Position numbers and translations under genes: made by a program | Assembly (NCBI RefSeq): GCF_017498565.1 | Contig: NZ_CP071794.1 | Coordinates: 3,524,001-3,588,000, forward strand | Direction of reading: 5' to 3' | Origin: Parasphingorhabdus cellanae | GTDB lineage: Bacteria > Pseudomonadota > Alphaproteobacteria > Sphingomonadales > Sphingomonadaceae | Length of the DNA: 64,000 nucleotides | Shown: in pieces, positions 9,187 to 17,183 of the stretch | How positions within the stretch are numbered: position 1 is the stretch's first letter | How the letters are laid out: each line of letters begins with the position of its first letter | The notes under the pieces: generated by a model | What the model was told of the DNA's origin: nothing | The model's input: the letters and a program-made list of their open reading frames with translations, nothing else | Database searches by the model: none

Positions 9187-9290
9187 CGATCCTAAACCCG
9201 TCCTCATGATCCGTTTTTCAATTCCAGCATGATCTATCCTTTTCTTTGCCTGCTTTAGGCTGAATCCGCAAATCGTCCTTGCAGAAATAA

Positions 9291-9304
9291 TGACACCGGT
9301 TACC
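9291..9304. promoter_or_regulatory. Putative LacI-family operator between repressor and TRAP genes
   Basis: TGACACCGGTTACC is identical to the two sites in the inverted repeat at 3777-3820; the identity extends one base further on the 5' side. It lies 8 bases before the dctP start and 104 bases upstream of the repressor start, so one bound dimer could affect both divergent units. This is inferred from sequence identity and context. Confidence 0.6.
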
Positions 9305-9312
9305 ATGGCAGG

Positions 9313-10371
9313 ATGGATGAGGGCAAATCGAAGTTCATAGGAGTTGGCGAGCTGGGACAGAAGAGGCCAGCCGACAGAACAAGACGAGACAGTCTTCGGC
9401 TTTTGTCGATCGGCGGATTGGCAGCCCTTTTGTTATCCTGCAGCCGTGATACCACGGTAAATGCGTTGTCACTCGCCCACTCGCTTGACGAACAACATCC
9501 AGTCCATTTGGCTATGGAGGAGTTCCGCAGGCAATTGGAGCAACTTTCTGGTGGGCGCATGCAGGTGACGATTTTTCCAAATGGCCAATTGGGGTCGGAA
9601 CGCGAGCTGGTAGAACTGGTCCAAATCGGGGCCGTTGCCATGACCAAGGTCTCGTCCCTCTCACTCGAAAATTTTGCGCCGGACATGAAGGTCTACAGTC
9701 TTCCATACCTGTTCGATGATGGTGCGCATCTCTGGCGCGCTCTGGAGAGCGATGTCGGACAAGAGATTCTCGGCGGTCTTTCTCCCATTTTACTTAAGGG
9801 CATCGGCTATTATGACGCCGGAGCGCGAAGTTTCTATATGACAAGTGGACCTGTAGCGACCCCTGCGGATATTCGAGGCAAAACCGTGCGGGTCCTTTCG
9901 AGCGAGGCCCTTGTTCAGACGATCGAGGCTTTTGGCGGTGCTGCTGCTCCGATTGCTTTTGGTGAGCTCTACGCGGCCTTGCAACAGGGAGTGGTGCAAG
10001 GAGCAGAGAATAACCCGCCCAGTTTTCTCAGCGCCCGGCATTTTGAAGTCTGCCAATATTTCTCGCTGGACGAGCATGTCAGCGCGCCCGACGTGGTCGT
10101 TATGAGCCAAAGCATATGGGATCGGCTTTCAGTGCAGCAGCAGGGATGGGTCCGTGAAGCAATGAACCGGTCGGTCGCATTTCAGCGCGAGCTGTGGCGA
10201 AGGGCAACGGACAGCGCTCTGCGGGATTTGGAAGCCAATGGCGTGAAGATAAACCGGCCGAACAAAGCACCTTTCCGCATCGCTGTCCAAAAGCTTCGGC
10301 AGAGTTTCGCCGGGACGAGAGTTGGCGAACTTGCCTCCCGCATTGAAGTGATGGCTGGGGGCAGGTCGTGA
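9313..10371 (+). CDS. dctP: TRAP transporter substrate-binding protein (DctP family)
   Basis: This is a 352-residue DctP-type solute-binding protein. The N-terminus carries a twin-arginine-like segment (TRRDSLRLL, Arg24-Arg25) followed by a hydrophobic stretch ending in LLSC (Cys43), so it looks exported by Tat or Sec and possibly lipid-anchored. Family features include GGRMQVTIFPNGQLG, a conserved arginine in GKTVRVL, and GAENNPPSF, a motif common in uronate-binding TRAP proteins. It is the first gene of dctPQM-uxaC-uxuB, so a hexuronate is the likely ligand. The start at 9313 has no strong ribosome-binding site and stands just after an operator; the exact start is uncertain. Confidence 0.9.
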   Translation: MDEGKSKFIGVGELGQKRPADRTRRDSLRLLSIGGLAALLLSCSRDTTVNALSLAHSLDEQHPVHLAMEEFRRQLEQLSGGRMQVTIFPNGQLGSERELVELVQIGAVAMTKVSSLSLENFAPDMKVYSLPYLFDDGAHLWRALESDVGQEILGGLSPILLKGIGYYDAGARSFYMTSGPVATPADIRGKTVRVLSSEALVQTIEAFGGAAAPIAFGELYAALQQGVVQGAENNPPSFLSARHFEVCQYFSLDEHVSAPDVVVMSQSIWDRLSVQQQGWVREAMNRSVAFQRELWRRATDSALRDLEANGVKINRPNKAPFRIAVQKLRQSFAGTRVGELASRIEVMAGGRS

Positions 10372-10862
10372 GGATGAATGTCGAGAGAGCGCTGGGCTAC
10401 GTCTTGGTACTTTTGTTTCTAGCATCCGTGCTTGCAGTGTTGTGGCAAGTGATTGGGCGCTATGTTTTGCAGTCTCCCAGTTCGGTGACAGAGGAAATCT
10501 CAAGGTTCTTGCTGATCTGGTTGGGTATGCTCTCGACAGCTTATGCCTTCGCCCGGCGCATGCATGTGGGGGTCGATCTCATGTCCGCAATGCTGTCTGA
10601 ACGCGCAAGGAAGGTAGTCGGCAAAGCGATCTGGTCGGCTTGCACAGCGTTTGCCATCCTGGTGCTAGTATATGGTGGCGGTCGGCTGGTGAACATTACC
10701 GCAACCCTCGGACAAACGTCGGCCGCGCTCAATTTGCCCATGTGGGTAATTTACACGGTTTTGCCAATCAGCGGCGTTTTAATCACCTATTTTGCATTGT
10801 CGTTCCTGTTGCAGGCCGATCCGGTAGATACTATCGATCCGCTGGAGGCCGCCAATGACTAG
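10368..10862 (+). CDS. dctQ: TRAP transporter small permease (DctQ)
   Basis: This is a 164-residue membrane protein with four predicted helices, the standard topology of the small TRAP permease. The segment WQVIGRYV followed by TEEISRFLLIWLGMLSTA is characteristic of DctQ. GTG at 10368 overlaps the stop of dctP (GTGA); ATG at 10374 is an alternative two codons on. The stop overlaps the start of dctM. It forms the membrane complex with the large permease and helps sodium-driven uptake of the DctP ligand. Confidence 0.9.
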   Translation: MRMNVERALGYVLVLLFLASVLAVLWQVIGRYVLQSPSSVTEEISRFLLIWLGMLSTAYAFARRMHVGVDLMSAMLSERARKVVGKAIWSACTAFAILVLVYGGGRLVNITATLGQTSAALNLPMWVIYTVLPISGVLITYFALSFLLQADPVDTIDPLEAAND

Positions 10863-12150
10863 CGGCTTGATCCTGATCGTTGTTTTCTTTCTGCTGGTCG
10901 CTTTGAATGTGCCAATCGGCTTTGCAATTGGGCTCGCCACCTTGTCAGCGCTCTGCACAATCATGCCCTTCGATCCGGCGACAACCACGATGGCACAGCG
11001 CATGGTTGCGGGTCTGGACAGTTTCACGCTGCTAGCGATCCCGTTTTTCATATTAAGTGGTTATTTGATGGGCGCAGGTGGCGTTGCATCCAGGCTTATC
11101 GCTGCGGCTAAGGGTCTTATCGGTGCATTGCCTGGCGGGTTGGCGGTGGTCAATATTGTGTCCTGCATGCTTTTCGGATCGGTATCCGGTTCTGCGATCG
11201 CTGCCACGTCGGCAATTGGATCCTTCTTGGTCCCTGCCATGAAGGAAGAGGGCTATGATGTACCGTACTCCGCTTCAGTCACCACCTCTGCTTCGATCCT
11301 CGGTCTACTCATTCCGCCGTCTAACGTGATGATTGTCTATGCAGTTGCGGCCGGCGGTGTCTCCATTGGTGCGCTTTTTCTGGCTGGCTACGGACCGGGT
11401 ATTGTTGCTGGACTGGCGCTTACCTTCACGGCGATGGTTCTAGCACGCAAAAATAGCTATCCGGTTTCAGAGCGCCTGCCATTTGGTGAAGTAATGCGGA
11501 CAGTTATAGTAGCCTTGCCAAGCATATTCATGCTCGTGATGGTAGTTGGTGGTATTGTCGCAGGAATTTTCACGGCGACCGAAGCAAGCGCCTTTGCTGT
11601 TATCTATTCACTATTTCTGGGCATCGCGTTGCATCGCGAGCTATCATGGAAAGACTTACCAGCAATAGCACTTAAGTCGGCAGAGACCACTGGTATCGTC
11701 CTGTTTCTGATTGCCGTTTCGACTGGCATGGCGTGGATGCTTGCATTCTCAGGACTTCCGAGCGCGATTGCAGGGAAACTGCTCACGATCTCCGACAATC
11801 CACTGCTCCTCCTTTTGCTCATCAACTTGATTTTGCTGGTTGTCGGAGCATTTCTCGACATAACTCCCGCAATCCTGATCTTCACGCCGATTCTGTTGCC
11901 GGTGGCGGTAGTGCTTGGGATTTCGCCGGTTCATTTCGGGATGATCCTCATCTTGAACCTTTCTATTGGGCTATGCACACCGCCTGTCGGAACGGTGCTG
12001 TTTGTCGGCGCGGCGGTCGGCAGAACAACAGTAAACCGGATGATCAAACCGATGCTCCCGCTCTATGCTGCGATGCTGGCTGCCTTGGCACTGACCACCT
12101 TAGTCCCCGCCCTTTCGGAAGCCTTGCCCAAGGCCTTTGGGATGATGTGA
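10855..12150 (+). CDS. dctM: TRAP transporter large permease (DctM)
   Basis: This is a 431-residue, strongly hydrophobic protein with about 12 membrane segments, the usual size for DctM. Typical stretches are ALNVPIGFAIGLA, AIPFFILSGYLMG, GSVSGSAIAATSAIGS and LLIPPSNVMIVYA. It is the ion-coupled transport subunit. Its start overlaps the dctQ stop by eight bases, so the three transporter genes are translationally coupled. Confidence 0.93.
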   Translation: MTSGLILIVVFFLLVALNVPIGFAIGLATLSALCTIMPFDPATTTMAQRMVAGLDSFTLLAIPFFILSGYLMGAGGVASRLIAAAKGLIGALPGGLAVVNIVSCMLFGSVSGSAIAATSAIGSFLVPAMKEEGYDVPYSASVTTSASILGLLIPPSNVMIVYAVAAGGVSIGALFLAGYGPGIVAGLALTFTAMVLARKNSYPVSERLPFGEVMRTVIVALPSIFMLVMVVGGIVAGIFTATEASAFAVIYSLFLGIALHRELSWKDLPAIALKSAETTGIVLFLIAVSTGMAWMLAFSGLPSAIAGKLLTISDNPLLLLLLINLILLVVGAFLDITPAILIFTPILLPVAVVLGISPVHFGMILILNLSIGLCTPPVGTVLFVGAAVGRTTVNRMIKPMLPLYAAMLAALALTTLVPALSEALPKAFGMM

Positions 12151-12175
12151 GTGATGAAGGAGAAAGGACCTGTTG

Positions 12176-12349
12176 ATGAAGAACGCTCACTGTAGTTCTG
12201 CTGCTGCGACTTTTGGTGCACTGGCGGCTTGCAAGACCCTGCTGGGTTTATGGCATTGCTTGAACGCGAGCGCATTCGGCTCAAACGCAAACATGCAGAA
12301 TAGGATCGTGCAAAACTGCCTGAAAGGAATAGCCAGTGGCCAAACTTGA
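12176..12349 (+). CDS. Small open reading frame with export-signal-like N-terminus, doubtful
   Basis: This frame of 57 residues starts with ATG 12176, well placed behind GGAGAAAGG, and begins MKNAHCSSAAATFGALAACK. The N-terminus resembles a worn-down lipoprotein signal, but the remainder is not recognisable and runs into the first codons of uxaC. It may be the relic of an exported protein once encoded between dctM and uxaC, or simply the dctM-uxaC spacer. I cannot assign a function. Confidence 0.2.
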   Translation: MKNAHCSSAAATFGALAACKTLLGLWHCLNASAFGSNANMQNRIVQNCLKGIASGQT

Positions 12350-13745
12350 ACTCCATCCTGACAGACTTTTCCCCGCCGATGACAAGATCCGGGGGATTGC
12401 CCGCGAACTCTATTCCACGGTCAAGCATCTGCCGATCATCAGTCCGCACGGCCATACAGATCCGAGCTGGTTTGCAACCAATGCAAATTTCACCAATCCC
12501 ACCGATTTGCTGCTCGTTCCCGATCACTACATCTTGCGGATGCTCTATTCGCAGGGCATCCGTCTTGAGCAACTCGGCATTGCTCCAACTGGTGAAGAGA
12601 ATAAGATAGACCCGCGCGAGGCATGGCGACTGCTTGCGGGAAATTATCACCTGTTTCGCGGAACGCCGTCACGTATTTGGCTGGACTGGGTATTTGCAGA
12701 GATCTTTGGTCTTGATGCACGCTTGTCTGCAGATACGGCAGACCTGTATTACAACCGGATCAGCGAGGCGATCGCGACGGACGCCTTCCGTCCCCGAGCG
12801 CTGTTCGATCGGTTCGGGATTGAAGTGATCGCGACGACCGAAGGTCCCCTCGATAATCTTGAGCATCATCGGACTATCCGCCAAGCCGATTGGAATGGTC
12901 GCGTCATCACAGCCTATCGCCCTGATGCTGTTGTCGACCCCGAATTTGAAGGATTTTCAGATAATCTCGCCAAGTTCTCTGATCTGACCGGCGAAGACTG
13001 TTCCTCATGGCGTGGCTATTTGGCAGCGCACCGCAAGCGGCGGGCCTTTTTCGCGGAAATGGGCGCTACCTCTTCCGATCACGGCCATCCAACAGCTGTC
13101 ACGGCTGACTTACGCGCGAGTGAGGCAGAGAATTTGTTCGAACGAGTTGCCGCGGGAAGCTGCTCGGCGAATGATGCGGAGCTTTTCCGGGCGCAAATGC
13201 TCACAGAGATGGCTAAAATGAGCTTAGATGACGGGCTTGTGATGCAAATCCATCCGGGATCGTTTCGCAACCACAACCGCCCGCTTTTCCGGCGTTTTGG
13301 CCGGGACAAGGGTGCCGATATTCCGATGCGCGCTGAATATGTCCATGCGCTGCGCCCGTTGCTTTCCCGCTTTGGTAATGAACCTAATCTGTCGATCATC
13401 GTTTTTACACTGGATGAAAGTACCTATGCGCGCGAATTGGCCCCGCTAGCAGGCCACTATCCCGCGTTGAAATTAGGCCCTGCCTGGTGGTTCCACGACA
13501 GTCCTGAGGGTATGCGTCGCTACCGTCGGATGACTACCGAAACGGCGGGGTTTTACAATACCGTCGGTTTTAACGATGATACACGCGCTTTCATGTCGAT
13601 CCCCGCGCGCCATGACCTTGCTCGTCGGATCGATTGTGGATTCCTGGCGGAACTTGTCGCGGAACACCGGCTGGAACATTATGAAGCGGCCGATCTGGCG
13701 CGCATGTTATCCTATGATTTTGCGAAGAAAGCGTACCGCTTGTGA
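12336..13745 (+). CDS. uxaC: Uronate isomerase (glucuronate isomerase)
   Basis: This is a 469-residue member of the amidohydrolase superfamily, the length of known UxaC enzymes. It isomerises D-glucuronate to D-fructuronate (and galacturonate to tagaturonate). The metal-binding HGH pair is at His38 and His40 (SPHGHTDPSWF), and the C-terminal motif TAGFYNTVGFNDDTRAF is typical. The start is GTG 12336 with AAAGGAA upstream. The stop overlaps the GTG of the following oxidoreductase, so isomerase and reductase are coupled. Confidence 0.95.
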   Translation: MAKLELHPDRLFPADDKIRGIARELYSTVKHLPIISPHGHTDPSWFATNANFTNPTDLLLVPDHYILRMLYSQGIRLEQLGIAPTGEENKIDPREAWRLLAGNYHLFRGTPSRIWLDWVFAEIFGLDARLSADTADLYYNRISEAIATDAFRPRALFDRFGIEVIATTEGPLDNLEHHRTIRQADWNGRVITAYRPDAVVDPEFEGFSDNLAKFSDLTGEDCSSWRGYLAAHRKRRAFFAEMGATSSDHGHPTAVTADLRASEAENLFERVAAGSCSANDAELFRAQMLTEMAKMSLDDGLVMQIHPGSFRNHNRPLFRRFGRDKGADIPMRAEYVHALRPLLSRFGNEPNLSIIVFTLDESTYARELAPLAGHYPALKLGPAWWFHDSPEGMRRYRRMTTETAGFYNTVGFNDDTRAFMSIPARHDLARRIDCGFLAELVAEHRLEHYEAADLARMLSYDFAKKAYRL

Positions 13746-15121
13746 GACTATCAAATACGACAATCCATCATCTTTCACCAGAGGTAGACCAGAGCGCCTT
13801 CGACCGGAAAATACAGGATATAGGTATTGTTCATTTCGGCCTTGGCGCATTCACCCGGGCCCATCAGGCGATCTTTACGGACTGTGCCATGGCAGCGGGC
13901 GACGCAGGGTGGATGATCACCGGTGTCTCGCTCCGTTCAACAAACGTGGCCGAGCAGCTCAATCCCCAAGATGGTCTCTATTTGATTGCCGAGCAGTCCG
14001 GCGAGGGTACCCGGTACCGGCTCAGCCGGGCCATTCGCGAAGTATTGGCGACCTCTGAAAATACCGTGCAGATTATCGATGTGTTAACGGCTCCGGCAGT
14101 AAAAATTGTTAGCTTTACTGTCACCGAAAAGGGCTATTGCCGCGCTCCTGACGGTTCGCTTGACCTGGCCTTGGCAGACCAAAGTAGCTTTTATCCATTG
14201 TTGGCCAAAGGCTTCCGGGCGCGCCGCAATGCCGGCCATTCCGGATTGACTTTACTCAGCTGCGATAACCTCGCAGAGAATGGCCGGATACTTGGTAAGC
14301 TTGTATCTGAATATCTCGCTGCGCGGGCGCCGGACCTTTTGATTTGGTACCAGACATACTGCACCAGCCCGTCCACGATGGTCGATCGCATCGTACCTGC
14401 AACCACCGATGCCGACCGTGATTGTGCCGAGACCATGACCGGCTTGCGTGACGAAGCATTAGTCATGTGTGAACCCTTCACCCAGTGGGTAATCGAGGAC
14501 GACTTTGCGAGCGGGCGCCCCCATTGGGAAAATAGTGGCGTGCAAATGGTTCGGGACGTGTCGTCATACGAAACGGCCAAGCTGCGCATGCTGAACGGTG
14601 CGCACTCGTTACTGGCCTATTGCGGCCTCAACGCCAGCCATCAATTTGTTCATCAGGCCATTGCGGACCCCTGCATTCGCGAGCTCGTTCGACGTCTTAT
14701 GAATGTAGAAGCTGCTCCGACAATTAATGCGGAAGACGGTCAGGATTTGAGAACCTATGCAGATACGCTCATCCATCGTTTCGAAAATCCGAAACTGAAC
14801 CATCAGCTGTCGCAAATCGCAGCGGACGGAAGTCAGAAGATTCCCCAGCGCTGGCTGGAAACTTTGTCGCTTAACGGTCTGAGCGAACGGTCGAGCCCGG
14901 CAATTCTAACGGCCATTGCTGCATGGCTGAAATATGTTCGTGATAAATTGGATATTATCGATGATCCACTTGCGGCACAACTTTCCGAGATCTGTGAAAT
15001 CAACGAACCTGAGAAGCTCGTGCTCGCGATCTTTGGTCCCAGTGGGCTCCTCGCAAGTGATTGGACTCCAACCGACGATGATATTCGGTTTGTCGTTGCC
15101 AGGCTGGTTGAGATGCAATGA
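13742..15121 (+). CDS. uxuB: Mannitol dehydrogenase family protein, probable fructuronate reductase
   Basis: This is a 459-residue polyol dehydrogenase. The nucleotide-binding start GLGAFTRAHQA follows the first strand, and the catalytic Lys-Asn-His set of the family is in KLRMLNGAHS (Lys280, Asn285, His288). In this setting, next to uronate isomerase and mannonate dehydratase, it most likely reduces D-fructuronate to D-mannonate with NADH. Reduction of tagaturonate is a less likely alternative because the dehydratase here is of mannonate type. The GTG start overlaps the uxaC stop. No genes for 2-keto-3-deoxygluconate kinase or aldolase lie in this window. Confidence 0.9.
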   Translation: MRLSNTTIHHLSPEVDQSAFDRKIQDIGIVHFGLGAFTRAHQAIFTDCAMAAGDAGWMITGVSLRSTNVAEQLNPQDGLYLIAEQSGEGTRYRLSRAIREVLATSENTVQIIDVLTAPAVKIVSFTVTEKGYCRAPDGSLDLALADQSSFYPLLAKGFRARRNAGHSGLTLLSCDNLAENGRILGKLVSEYLAARAPDLLIWYQTYCTSPSTMVDRIVPATTDADRDCAETMTGLRDEALVMCEPFTQWVIEDDFASGRPHWENSGVQMVRDVSSYETAKLRMLNGAHSLLAYCGLNASHQFVHQAIADPCIRELVRRLMNVEAAPTINAEDGQDLRTYADTLIHRFENPKLNHQLSQIAADGSQKIPQRWLETLSLNGLSERSSPAILTAIAAWLKYVRDKLDIIDDPLAAQLSEICEINEPEKLVLAIFGPSGLLASDWTPTDDDIRFVVARLVEMQ

Positions 15122-15200
15122 TGTTCGGACGTTTCATGACCATTCCTTCATCATTCAAATGATCACGGGAACTAGTTTTTGCAACAGAATAGGATGATCG

Positions 15201-15668
15201 TCATGATCCGAGATATTTGCGTTTAAGCCAACTAGCGATTTGCTCCGGTGACCAGTGGCGATGCAGCTTGCCGACTACTGTTTGGTACAAAGATTGATGG
15301 CAGGCGAGTTTGTGCAGCTTGGGGCGCCTTGATCGATCCCATGCCGATTGATCAGAGCTGGCGGCCCGGTAGTGACTGGTTCCGCCTTTGCGTTTGATTT
15401 CCTGGTTAATGGTCGATGGCGAAAGCCCAAGCCGGCACGCTATCGACCGCATTGATACACAGGCAGTCAGGCCTCTGGATATCTCCTCGCGCTCAGGCAG
15501 TGTCAGCGCCAATCGAGACCGCTTGCGCTCCGGTGGACGAATGCCGCCAGTACGCAACAGCAATGGATAAATCGATGATGAGTCCCGATTAAACCCCCGG
15601 CCAATCGAACTCATCGACTCTCCGCGTTGCCAGCGATCCCATATTTCCTGCTTCTGCTCCTCTGTTAA
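15201..15668 (-). mobile_element. IS30-family transposase, truncated at both ends
   Basis: On the minus strand the frame reads LTEEQKQEIWDRWQRGES, then MSSIGRGFNRDSSSIYP, RSRLALTLPEREEISRGL and WSPEQIASWLKRKY. This is the N-terminal helix-turn-helix half of an IS30 transposase. No start codon is found upstream of the conserved N-terminus (a TGA precedes it), and the catalytic DDE half is missing: the frame ends with TGA at 15203 soon after WLKRKY. It is therefore an inactive relic. It marks the downstream edge of the uronate island. A sequence at 15730-15752 might be an old element end, but I could not find a matching partner. Confidence 0.85.
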
Positions 15669-15806
15669 ATATATTCAGTTGTCTCTGCTTTATATCCAAT
15701 GCTCCATCTTTAAACCTAAAGATCAAACTGTTGCGACCACCAGTTGAAACCGCAAAGATAGAGGCCTTCCAATCATAGTGTTTACTTTGGGTATAAATTG
15801 GGGGCA

Positions 15807-16010
15807 TCAGTTCTGTAGTTTACAGCTGTTTTGGATGATAATGACTATCGTCAGAAGTATTGGAAAAGCCAGTGCGATACTAGCAATCTTATCGATGCTC
15901 CCATCACCGGTCAAAGCGAGGAAAAGTCCCAGAACTGTAAATCCCGCTAGGAGAATGGGTATGACCCATATTTGCTTTTTGGAACGTTTCTCTGGTCTTT
16001 CTGCCATCAT
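15807..16010 (-). CDS. Small membrane protein of the PepSY/siderophore-receptor cassette
   Basis: This is a 67-residue protein with a short charged N-terminus (MMAERPEKRSKKQ) and two predicted membrane segments (IWVIPILLAGFTVLGLFLAL and IALAFPILLTIVIII). Its start directly follows the stop of the PepSY gene, so it is the third gene of that operon. The function is unknown; I know of similar small proteins next to PepSY genes in sphingomonads, which suggests a helper role in iron uptake. ATG at 16007 is an equally possible start. Confidence 0.7.
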   Translation of the reverse strand: MMAERPEKRSKKQIWVIPILLAGFTVLGLFLALTGDGSIDKIASIALAFPILLTIVIIIQNSCKLQN

Positions 16011-17144
16011 TCATTCCGTCTCAGTGAGGTCGACCGTGCGCTTTGTCCACTTCCGCTTCCAAAGATATAGTCCTGAGCCCAGTAAAAATATCAGCGCCAG
16101 ATCAAAGATCGCCCATAATATCTTCATTGGTAAACCACCGTAGTCACCGAAATGGAGTGGTTGGGAATAGAGCAGCGCCTTCATGTACCATGGCATTTCT
16201 TGCACGGCTTCAAGCTTGCCCGTGGCGGCATTAATAAGCACAACCGTCAGCATATTCCTGGTCAATTCCGTTTCGCCTTGCAGGAAAATAGCCATATCCT
16301 GATCATTGCTATAGGCTACTCCGGGGAAGGCAATAAATTGGATTATCTGGCCGGGCGCCTCCTGCCGGGCAGTCTCTAATGCGCTGTCGATCGAGGCCAG
16401 TTTTCCGGTGTAGGCTGTACCGCTGTTTGCTATTGTGCCAGTGTCAAGTTCGCTGGCTTGCCAGATTTCAGTCAGGGGATCAGCAAGCGTGTTTATCACG
16501 CCGGTTGTCCCCACAACCAAAGCCCAGGCCAGTGTAACAATGCCTATCAGGTTGTGATAATCAGTCCATTTCACTCGCGCGCTACGATCACGTCTGATCT
16601 CGCCAAACCGCAATCGCGCCATAAACGGGGCATAAAGAACAATACCAGAAATTGTGGCTACAACGAACAGGAAGCCCATCAAACCCAGAAATAGCATTCC
16701 TGGCAAGCCCATCAGCAGATCGACATGCAGACGCAGAATAAAATCCATCACGCTCTGTTCTTCAGCCAATTCAGGCGCAACCACTTCGCCATAGCGCCTA
16801 TCAATGGGGAAGAAACTCATTTCACTATCGGGAACAGCTGCAGTCTTACCGGTGGTGACATTGGCAACCGGCTCATCAATGTCGAAGCTCATATAAAGCG
16901 GTCGTTCGTCAGGCCGTTCAGCCAGCGCTGTTTGCAAGACAGCGTCAAAACTGAGCAACGTCCCGTCATCCAATGCTTCAACTGGGGAAGCGGCTAGAGG
17001 CGCAGTGTCAGAAAATGCCGCATCAATTTCCTCGTGAAAAATCAGTGGCAACCCCGTCACACACAGCATGAATAGAAATAGCGTCGAGATAAGGCTGGTC
17101 CATTTGTGGACAAAAATCCATGCGCGAAGGTGACTGGTTTTCAT
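16011..17144 (-). CDS. PepSY-associated transmembrane protein (iron-regulated type)
   Basis: This is a 377-residue inner-membrane protein with four predicted helices: one near the N-terminus after the motif LRAWIFVHKWTSL, two around residues 135-210 including a DYHNLIGI histidine motif, and one near the C-terminus (GLYLWKRKW). It belongs to the PepSY_TM/PiuB-like family. Members are often encoded beside TonB-dependent siderophore receptors, and some are thought to reduce ferric siderophores at the inner membrane. It lies 39 bases behind the receptor gene and is probably co-transcribed with it. Confidence 0.85.
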   Translation of the reverse strand: MKTSHLRAWIFVHKWTSLISTLFLFMLCVTGLPLIFHEEIDAAFSDTAPLAASPVEALDDGTLLSFDAVLQTALAERPDERPLYMSFDIDEPVANVTTGKTAAVPDSEMSFFPIDRRYGEVVAPELAEEQSVMDFILRLHVDLLMGLPGMLFLGLMGFLFVVATISGIVLYAPFMARLRFGEIRRDRSARVKWTDYHNLIGIVTLAWALVVGTTGVINTLADPLTEIWQASELDTGTIANSGTAYTGKLASIDSALETARQEAPGQIIQFIAFPGVAYSNDQDMAIFLQGETELTRNMLTVVLINAATGKLEAVQEMPWYMKALLYSQPLHFGDYGGLPMKILWAIFDLALIFLLGSGLYLWKRKWTKRTVDLTETE

Positions 17145-17183
17145 GTGCCGTGCCTAAAGCGAGCTTGTTAAAACCGCTATCCC

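Noticed and set aside
9187..9306. Upstream extension of the LacI-type regulator frame by 40 codons
   Set aside because: It would begin inside the operator and place the helix-turn-helix unusually far from the N-terminus.
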